Source: Azolla pinnata
Taxonomy: Eukaryota; Streptophyta; Polypodiopsida; Salviniales; Salviniaceae
Reading direction: 5' to 3'
NCBI GenBank assembly: GCA_037176905.1
Contig: JBBBWG010028999.1
Coordinates: 12,947-55,376, forward strand
Length of the DNA stretch: 42,430 nucleotides
Part shown: positions 36,989 to 42,430 of the stretch, in pieces
Position numbering within the stretch: the stretch's first letter is position 1
Layout: each line of letters begins with the position of its first letter
Notes under the pieces: model-generated
Told to the model about the DNA's origin: nothing
What the model saw: only the letters and a program-made list of their open reading frames with translations
Database searches by the model: none
Made by a program: the position numbers and the translations under genes

Positions 36989-37778
36989 AAGCTATGTGGT
37001 AGAGATCACAGTGTTGCTATTGGGTCCTGTTTGATATGACCATAGATATAGATAAAAGGACAGATCTCTGGCTCATACTTGTGTGAAATGTTTTCTATTT
37101 GTTTTCTATAGTTTGTTAACATTTGCTTTTGTAACTTCTATCTGCATTCTCATGAATCTTAAGCAACATTCATGTGTTTGTTGGGCTGATAGGAAGATTT
37201 TCCTTTTATATGCAACATGTTTTATGACTTTTTGGTCATGTTTTCTTTTGAATGATTTGGATTGGATCATTTCCATTTCATCACTTCACTTCTTGTGCCA
37301 GGAAAACACTGCCTCAAGCTCCTTGGAAGGTCCCAACACGAGTATCAGGGTAAAAAGCAAGAACATTCGTGAATGGCTCTTGACTGCCAAAAAGAAAGAT
37401 GATGACGATGACAAAGATGAAGATGATGATGATGGTGGTGATGATGATGATGGTGGTGATGATGATGATGACGGTGATGGTGATGATGAGGGAGTGGATG
37501 ACGATGATGAAGGAGAAGAGGGAGTACAAGGTGGTTCTGGTGGTGGAGCTGGTGGTGACGATGAGGAGGAGGACGAGGAGGAAGAGGAGGAGGAGGATGA
37601 ACATGAGGATGATGACGACAACGACGATGATGATGGAAAAGGCGATGAAGGAGATGAAGATGATGAGGATGCTGCTGAAGGTGAAGAGGATGAAGATGAT
37701 CAAGACGAGGACGAGGCTGATGAAGAAGACGACGATGATGAAGAGGCACCTGAGCCGCCTCAAAAGAAACGGAAATGA
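33483..37778 (+). CDS. Small protein with long acidic tail and C-terminal NLS
   Basis: Two exons, 33483-33650 and 37302-37778, join in phase 0 across a 3.65 kb GT-AG intron to give 214 residues. Residues 1-56 form a compact, mildly hydrophobic segment (IFPCVIEGDLLYNIYFKAVVE then AVYPLLG). The next 35 or so are basic (VKSKNIREWLLTAKKK). About 115 residues are then almost only Asp, Glu and Gly, and the protein ends PPQKKRK, a good nuclear localisation signal. It resembles small conserved plant proteins with acidic tails that databases name by composition (for example prostatic spermine-binding-like); that family link is from memory and unproven. A chaperone- or histone-binding role is possible for such tails but is only inference. 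The acidic tract is written in GAT/GAA/GAG triplets and is probably length-variable. The conserved-looking first exon argues for a real gene. Confidence 0.75.
34447..34483. repeat. (GT)n-(GA)n microsatellite
   Basis: A short GT run passes directly into a GA run within the long intron of the acidic-tail gene. Confidence 0.95.
35150..36150 (-). other. Unidentified degenerate coding-like stretch in intron
   Basis: Read on the minus strand, about 35460-35580 is open for some 45 codons (including FDTILLAKVMEPEIKQMDNI), and 35902-36150 is open for 82 codons. The first loosely resembles helix-rich plant transposon-associated proteins, but I cannot assign a family. It may be remains of a mobile element inside the intron of the acidic-tail gene. 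Confidence 0.25.
36930..36986. repeat. (GA)n microsatellite
   Basis: About 28 GA dinucleotides in an uninterrupted run in the long intron of the acidic-tail gene, about 315 bp before its second exon. Confidence 0.97.
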
Positions 37779-38748
37779 GTGTGCAACCCCAAACCAGTTT
37801 TCTTGTGTATGAAAACTTTTAGTGTCTTAATCAGCATGTTTTGGGGATTCGGATAGGCTTCAGAAAAATTCCATGGCTAGTTTCGCTGTTCCATTCTGCA
37901 GCTAGTTGCCTAGACATGTCACGTGATTAACATCTTTTAACAGTTGATGCTAGTTCGAAGTTAGGGGGAAAGCAATTGTATTTTGCTTATGTTAGCACAT
38001 TATTTATTCAAAAACTTTTCTTCCATGCTCCACCTGTGCATTGTCATTTGTTTTCATGAGTTGGATCTCATCCACTGTTGATGTCTTTTTCAGTTCACGA
38101 ATTATTGCTCTCGTGTCACATAGGAAAGGATACAAGAATGGGATTGCTTCAGAGACTATGATGCAAACACTCTGTTGAAAAGGAAAAGATGCGAACTTCG
38201 AGGTACTCAGATCATGAATAATGTACTTGCCTAGAATCTGAATACATTTGGAATCTGAATACAGTTGGAAGCATGTAGGATTTGATCTCCAGAAACTGGC
38301 CACAAGAAAGAGGTTTCATTTTACAGGAACCTCAAAATTACTCCTTTTCAAGATACAAACCGTAAAAACCACTAACTACTTTGAAGCATCATGTCTATAA
38401 AATGACAGAAACTCCGTCGATGCATCGAAACAAGGCTCAAGAAAATGCCCAACATCATTACCGAGTGGATGATCTACCGTATTTGGCTGTGTCAGATGGT
38501 GCAGGAAAACCAGTTCCAGTTTTCAGGTTATTGACTAGTCTCAAATTAATCATTGTAACTCTGATACAATGAGCTCTAGCAGGGGCGAATGAAGCCTGAT
38601 CTGATGTGAGTGAAAGCATATGACGGACATCAAGCAGTGGCTAATGGTTTTGCAGCTTGCGAAGTATGAAAACTGATGAAAATATATAGCACACTGAATT
38701 CAACACCCCAGTTAACTGCAAACCTGTCAAAAACAAATAGCATAAGGA
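37779..38748. other. Intergenic, 3' flank of acidic-tail gene
   Basis: This contains the presumed 3' UTR and spacer. A 63-codon open frame at 38381-38572 (HHYRVDDLPYLAVSDGAGKP) has normal composition. It could be a remnant exon belonging with the fragment at 38749-38972, but no splice pair with consistent phase was found. Confidence 0.4.
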
Positions 38749-38972
38749 ATGGAAGTCTGCTTTGATACTCATCGATCGAGAACAAAGGGCAGATTGTTCA
38801 TCTTTGATGAGAGTAAGGCAACGAAAGAAGCCACGATGTTTTTTCATCTACGTCAATCAATTTGTGTTGGTGCCGAGAAGCCGCATTTGGGCAATTGGGC
38901 ATCGAAGTTGCATGAAGAAATGCCTCCACCATTCTCAGCTATCGAGAACAAAGATCTGAGAAAAGGGATGCA
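38749..38972 (+). pseudogene. Gene fragment, weakly BURP-like
   Basis: An open stretch encodes LFIFDESKATKEATMFF, then MPPPFSAIENKDLRKGMH, and ends at a strong donor (GTAAGC at 38973). The order of a hydrophobic F-rich beginning and a later PFS motif recalls the beginning of plant BURP domains (cell-wall or vacuolar proteins of the RD22 and PG1-beta type). The usual downstream CH-motifs are absent. An in-frame stop lies just upstream and no good acceptor was found, so this is probably a truncated remnant. The family assignment is weak. Confidence 0.25.
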
Positions 38973-39452
38973 CGTAAGCCTCGATTGCGGCAATATTGAA
39001 GCAGCTTATCACATGAGGATCAAAAAAATTATCTTTTGGCACAATGTGATCATCCCAAAGCTTCAAAAAAACATGCTTTACATATACATTACGCATATAC
39101 AACACCGTTCTCTCTCCTGCGAAGTTACCTAATGTAAACAATGTCTCCACGCAAAAAATGCGTCACAAGCATAGGCATGTTTTCCACCGTATGCATAGCA
39201 TGTTGTACATAGCTCACACAGCCTCGTGGTTTTATATGAAAGAGCGAGCTTGGGCTGATATGAGCTCATGGGCATCTTCCATTGTAGTCTTACAATTAGC
39301 ATTGTAGATGGAGCTCCCTAATGATCTCAATGGAAGGATATGCTTCTGCCACTTCTCTGAGGGCATGTATATTTTGACTTGATTTCTCTACCGTTCAGCT
39401 TCCAATACGGATCGATCGATTCAACCATTTGTCCTCGCTTAAAATGACCGAT
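38973..39452. other. Spacer, 3' flank of PPR gene
   Basis: This lies between the fragment above and the PPR stop codon (the PPR gene is on the minus strand). I looked on the minus strand downstream of the PPR stop for E+ or DYW-domain remains (HSE, CxxCH, DYW) and saw none that were convincing. Confidence 0.45.
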
Positions 39453-42056
39453 TCAACTATCTGTCCTCGCTAAATTGCTCCAATTTTGTATCCTCAGATC
39501 TTCGACTTGGTCAGCTTCCTCTTGCATGCCAGCAGCTGCATATACGTTGCGAATCGACACATAGATAGCGGAGCATTTGGAATCGAGCCGCATCGATTGC
39601 TCGAATGCCCATCTTCCCAATTCCACATTCATCCATTTCTGGCAAATGCCCAGGAGAGAGATCCAGAGCTCGAGAGCATCGCAAGATCGCACTCTCTCGA
39701 TCTGGATCACAGCCTTGTCGAAGCGCCCAGCGCGCCCGAAGAGATCGAGCATGCAGCTACGGTGTTCCATCGTGGGCATCATACCGTATTTCTTCTTCAT
39801 AGCTTCGAAGCATGCCTGCCCTTCCTCCACCAATCCCCCATGGCTACATGCAATCACCATAACGACGAATGTAACCTCGGTGGGCATTATACCTTCGCTG
39901 CGCATCTCGTCGAACAAGCCAAAAACCTGCTTTGTTCTACCATGCTGCGCATATACCGACATCAACGCTGTCCACGATACGACATCCCTCGCTCCCACGC
40001 CATCAAACACTTCCCGCGCCTTTGCGCATGCTCCGCATTTCGCATACATGTCGATCAACGCATTGCAGAGTACGAGGTCGTCTTGTAACGGTGAGCTCTG
40101 CACTCTGGCGATCGCGTCGTGGATGTCTCTTCCTTTGCGAATCGCTCCTAGCATGCTGCATGCCTTCAGGATGCAAGCATACGTGAACGCATTCGGTTTG
40201 AGCCCGTCCTTCTGCATTCGTTCAAAGAAACCGATGGCTTCGTCATACCGCTCGTGCAAGACATAGCCTGACATTAGCACATTCCAAGTTCCAGCATCGC
40301 GAACGAGAGGCAGCTCATCAAACAACCCTTGTGCTTTCTCGAGGGAACCGCATTTCGCATACATGTCTACCAATGAATTAGCTAAGTCAACGGCGTTCTT
40401 CCCTGATATTGCCTCCATCTTAATCTCAGCATGTATTTTCTCAGCATTTGAAACCAATCCTATCATACCACAAGCTTTAGAAAGGCATATAAAGGTTATG
40501 GCATCTGGCTTCACATGCTCGCCTTTCATGCGTTCAAAGCACTTCAATGCCATTTCAGCAAGCCCATGCTGGACATATCCAGAGATCATTGCATTCCATG
40601 CAGCGGTAACACCCCAAACTGAGTGTTCGTTAAACACTTCGAGCGCTTTTGTAAACATACCACATTTAGCATACATATCGACCAATGCTGTCGCAAGAAT
40701 AGTATCATGTTCCAATAAACCTTGTTTTTTTATCTCAGAATGAATTTCCTGCCCTCTCTCCAGAGATCCTGTGCTCCCACAAGCTCTCAAGAGGGAAGCA
40801 AATGTGAATGCATCCGGCAATAGACCCTCATCTCTCATCTCAGATAAGCAATCAAGAGCTTTGTGACCATATCCATGTTGGACATATCCACCGATCAATG
40901 CGTTCCATGCGATAACACTCCTCACCGCAACAGCATCATGAAACAATTCTCGCGCTTTCTCAAGCATACCACATTTTGAATACATATCTATCAAGGCAGT
41001 ACATAACACGGTGTCTCCTCTCAATAGCTGCGACTTCGCGACTTGCGCATGTATCTCTTCTCCTTTTACGGTCAACCCTGTCATGGCACAGGCTTTCAAG
41101 ATGCAGGTGTATGTGATCACATCAGGTGAGAGACCTTCTTCACATATACGTCCGAAGCAGCTTAATGCTTCTTTGCCAAATCCATGTTGGACATATCCAG
41201 TGATGAGGGCATTCCAAGTGACGAGGTTTCTCTCTCCAAGTTCATCGAAAACACCTCTTGATTTCTCAAGCATTCCGCATCTAGCATACATGTCCACCAG
41301 CGACGTGCCCAATATGATATTCTTTGCAATCAATCCTCTCTTTTTTATCTCCGTGTGGATCTCTTCGCCCTTTTCAGCCGACCGTGTGATACCACAAGCT
41401 TTCAAAACACAAGAAAATGTGATCGAATCTGGGAAGATCTCGCCACAAGCTTCCATAGATCCGAAGACCTTTAATGCTTCTTCACCAAGCCCACACTGGG
41501 CATATCCACATATCAAAGCATTCCAAGTGACAACATTTCTTGATGAGATCTCAGCAAACAGATTGTGCGCCTTGCTCAACGCACCGCAATTCGCGTACAT
41601 GGTAATAAGGGCATTATTAATATAAACATCCTCATGCCAAATCCTTTTTGTCACAATCTCGTCGTGTATTCTCATGCCTTCCTCAAGGTTTTTGCTCTTG
41701 CTGCAAGCTTTAATGGAGGATAACAAAGCAGATCTATCATTCTTACGACGAGCTTCTACGGAGGAAAACAGCGTAGATCTATTATCCGAGTCAAGCACTC
41801 GAGATGCTCGGCCCGTCTTATGCATACTAACTTGATTTGCTCCATCTGTGCCGCTATCTTGACCATGGAAAGCATCTGAAGGTGGAGCTATGGAGGAGGA
41901 GCGCTTAACAAAATGGGGATGCCTCTGAGGGGAAGAGGATTCGATGAGAGGGACTCCATCTCTATCAGGAGATGGAAATGGAGAACCCTGGAGAAATCGT
42001 CCATCTCTGCTATTCACAGAAATCATCATGATCCCATCTCTAGAGAGTTCGCCCAT
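39453..42056 (-). CDS. PLS-class pentatricopeptide repeat (PPR) protein
   Basis: Single-exon gene of 867 residues. PPR proteins bind single-stranded RNA, usually in plastids or mitochondria, one repeat per base; PLS-class members commonly act in C-to-U editing. About 100 N-terminal residues are Ser/Arg/Pro-rich. They are followed by some 18-20 P, L and S motifs in six full rounds. Each round shows a WNALI.GYVQHG-type segment, a D.(I/F)T(F/Y)..(I/L)LKAC segment, an IH.EI segment and a DMYAKCG segment. After MEHRSCMLDLFGRAGR comes an E1-like region (LWISLLGICQKWMNVELG) and an incomplete E2-like region, then the stop. There is no E+ or DYW domain, so editing would need a partner supplying the deaminase. 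The first codons come from a 53-bp tandem repeat. No clear transit peptide is visible with this start, so organelle targeting is inferred. Confidence 0.93.
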   Translation of the reverse strand: MGELSRDGIMMISVNSRDGRFLQGSPFPSPDRDGVPLIESSSPQRHPHFVKRSSSIAPPSDAFHGQDSGTDGANQVSMHKTGRASRVLDSDNRSTLFSSVEARRKNDRSALLSSIKACSKSKNLEEGMRIHDEIVTKRIWHEDVYINNALITMYANCGALSKAHNLFAEISSRNVVTWNALICGYAQCGLGEEALKVFGSMEACGEIFPDSITFSCVLKACGITRSAEKGEEIHTEIKKRGLIAKNIILGTSLVDMYARCGMLEKSRGVFDELGERNLVTWNALITGYVQHGFGKEALSCFGRICEEGLSPDVITYTCILKACAMTGLTVKGEEIHAQVAKSQLLRGDTVLCTALIDMYSKCGMLEKARELFHDAVAVRSVIAWNALIGGYVQHGYGHKALDCLSEMRDEGLLPDAFTFASLLRACGSTGSLERGQEIHSEIKKQGLLEHDTILATALVDMYAKCGMFTKALEVFNEHSVWGVTAAWNAMISGYVQHGLAEMALKCFERMKGEHVKPDAITFICLSKACGMIGLVSNAEKIHAEIKMEAISGKNAVDLANSLVDMYAKCGSLEKAQGLFDELPLVRDAGTWNVLMSGYVLHERYDEAIGFFERMQKDGLKPNAFTYACILKACSMLGAIRKGRDIHDAIARVQSSPLQDDLVLCNALIDMYAKCGACAKAREVFDGVGARDVVSWTALMSVYAQHGRTKQVFGLFDEMRSEGIMPTEVTFVVMVIACSHGGLVEEGQACFEAMKKKYGMMPTMEHRSCMLDLFGRAGRFDKAVIQIERVRSCDALELWISLLGICQKWMNVELGRWAFEQSMRLDSKCSAIYVSIRNVYAAAGMQEEADQVEDLRIQNWSNLARTDS

Positions 42057-42324
42057 TGAAGTTTTTCCACAGCCAATCTATCAGGATCACATCTGTGGAG
42101 AAAATCGCCCACCAGCGTGTCTCAAGCTCCATCGCCATGATCCCCATGGCCGGAGCGATCGCCCATCAAACGTTTTGCAGTCTATCACCATGATCTCCAT
42201 GGCCGGAGCGAATCGCCCATCAACGTTCGCCTACTCCATCATCACGATCCCATCTCCGGACTAAATCGCCCATCAGTATTTCTTCAGTCTATTCTCCAAG
42301 ATCCCATCAATGGAGAAATCGCCC

Positions 42325-42330
<6 letters not shown>
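41960..42330. repeat. 53-bp tandem repeat spanning PPR start codon
   Basis: Seven diverged copies share a core read on the minus strand as TGATGGGCGATTTCTCCGG-like, followed by GATGGGATCATG-like sequence. The CGCCCA word (CGTCCA in the first copy) falls at 41998, 42050, 42106, 42160, 42214, 42267 and 42320, a period of 52-56 bp. The two left-most copies are inside the PPR coding region, and the PPR start codon is the ATGGGCGA of the copy at 42050. Confidence 0.88.
42122..42273 (-). promoter_or_regulatory. Three short upstream ORFs ahead of PPR gene
   Basis: Three repeat copies carry their own ATGGGCGA: 42273-42220 (17 codons plus stop), 42220-42185 (11 plus stop) and 42166-42122 (14 plus stop). 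Each encodes a peptide beginning MGD. The stop of the first overlaps the start of the second by one base. If the transcript starts upstream of 42273 they would be translated ahead of the PPR frame and could lower its translation. Confidence 0.4.

Positions 42331-42389
<59 letters not shown>
42329..42389. repeat. (GA)n microsatellite
   Basis: About 30 GA dinucleotides stand at the distal edge of the 53-bp tandem repeat, followed by a C-rich run at about 42395-42410. On the PPR strand this is a CT tract in the promoter or 5' UTR. Confidence 0.95.
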
Positions 42390-42390
<1 letters not shown>

Positions 42391-42430
42391 ACATCCCCCA
42401 CCCCCCCCCTATCCAAGAGAGTGTCTCTAC

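Noticed and set aside
37286-37812. Open frames overlapping the acidic tail in other frames and on the minus strand (poly-Ser, poly-Ile/Val, poly-His, poly-Met/Lys)
   Set aside because: They mirror the GAT/GAA/GAG triplet tract of the real exon.
39160-39452. DYW-domain remains downstream of the PPR stop
   Set aside because: Cys- and His-containing short peptides appear in minus-strand frames, but the HSE, CxxCH and terminal DYW motifs are not present in order.
39486-42264. Several plus-strand open frames of 65-229 codons opposite the PPR gene
   Set aside because: They are antisense shadows of a long, clearly coding PPR frame, without recognisable domains.
1-42430. CRISPR arrays, bacterial operons, riboswitches
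   Set aside because: Repeats present are microsatellites, telomeric or tandem units without spacers, and the genes have spliceosomal introns. The window is plant nuclear DNA.

Overview
This window reads as nuclear DNA of a land plant. The evidence is GT-AG introns in most genes, an intronless PLS-class PPR gene, a plant-type TATA-binding protein, a plant LARP1 gene without a DM15 domain, Arabidopsis-type (CCCTAAA) telomeric repeats, and plant Ty1/copia and LINE remnants. Very long introns, about one gene per 8 kb, and a long PLS PPR protein in a single exon would suit a fern or other seed-free plant. That placement is inference; no species can be read from the sequence.

Layout. (1) 1003-9714, minus: a LARP1b/1c-type La-motif gene in eight exons. 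A 6.35 kb second intron holds a decayed Ty1/copia element in the same orientation. Trinucleotide microsatellites crowd its first exon and promoter. (2) 9990-13393: AT-rich intergenic DNA with a probable LTR fragment, ending in short direct repeats just before the next gene. (3) 13394-22136, plus: a 15-exon reconstruction giving 968 residues. Only its C-terminus is recognisable; it matches the winged-helix end of condensin I kleisin CAP-H/Barren. A LINE reverse-transcriptase fragment lies in its fifth intron. (4) 22137-24364: intergenic DNA dominated by a 1.1 kb CATA/CACATA microsatellite that runs up to the TBP promoter. (5) 25015-29976, plus: a complete nine-exon TBP gene of 197 residues, whose stop codon is split by the last intron. 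(6) 29977-32550: a locally duplicated segment, then an interstitial telomeric-repeat block mixed with a second repeat unit. (7) 33483-37778, plus: a two-exon gene for a small protein with a very acidic tail and a C-terminal basic nuclear signal. (8) 38749-38972: a weak gene fragment, possibly BURP-like. (9) 39453-42056, minus: an intronless PLS-class PPR gene. Its start codon and first codons lie inside a 53-bp tandem repeat that continues upstream and creates three small upstream ORFs.

The genes do not form an operon or pathway. They are independent housekeeping-type functions: mRNA binding and turnover, chromosome condensation, transcription initiation, a nuclear acidic protein, and organelle RNA processing. 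I found no convincing new multi-gene system. The most interesting points are the PPR start inside a tandem repeat, the divergent kleisin-like gene, the telomeric block, and the split TBP stop codon. All exon boundaries were placed by eye from splice signals and reading-frame phase.
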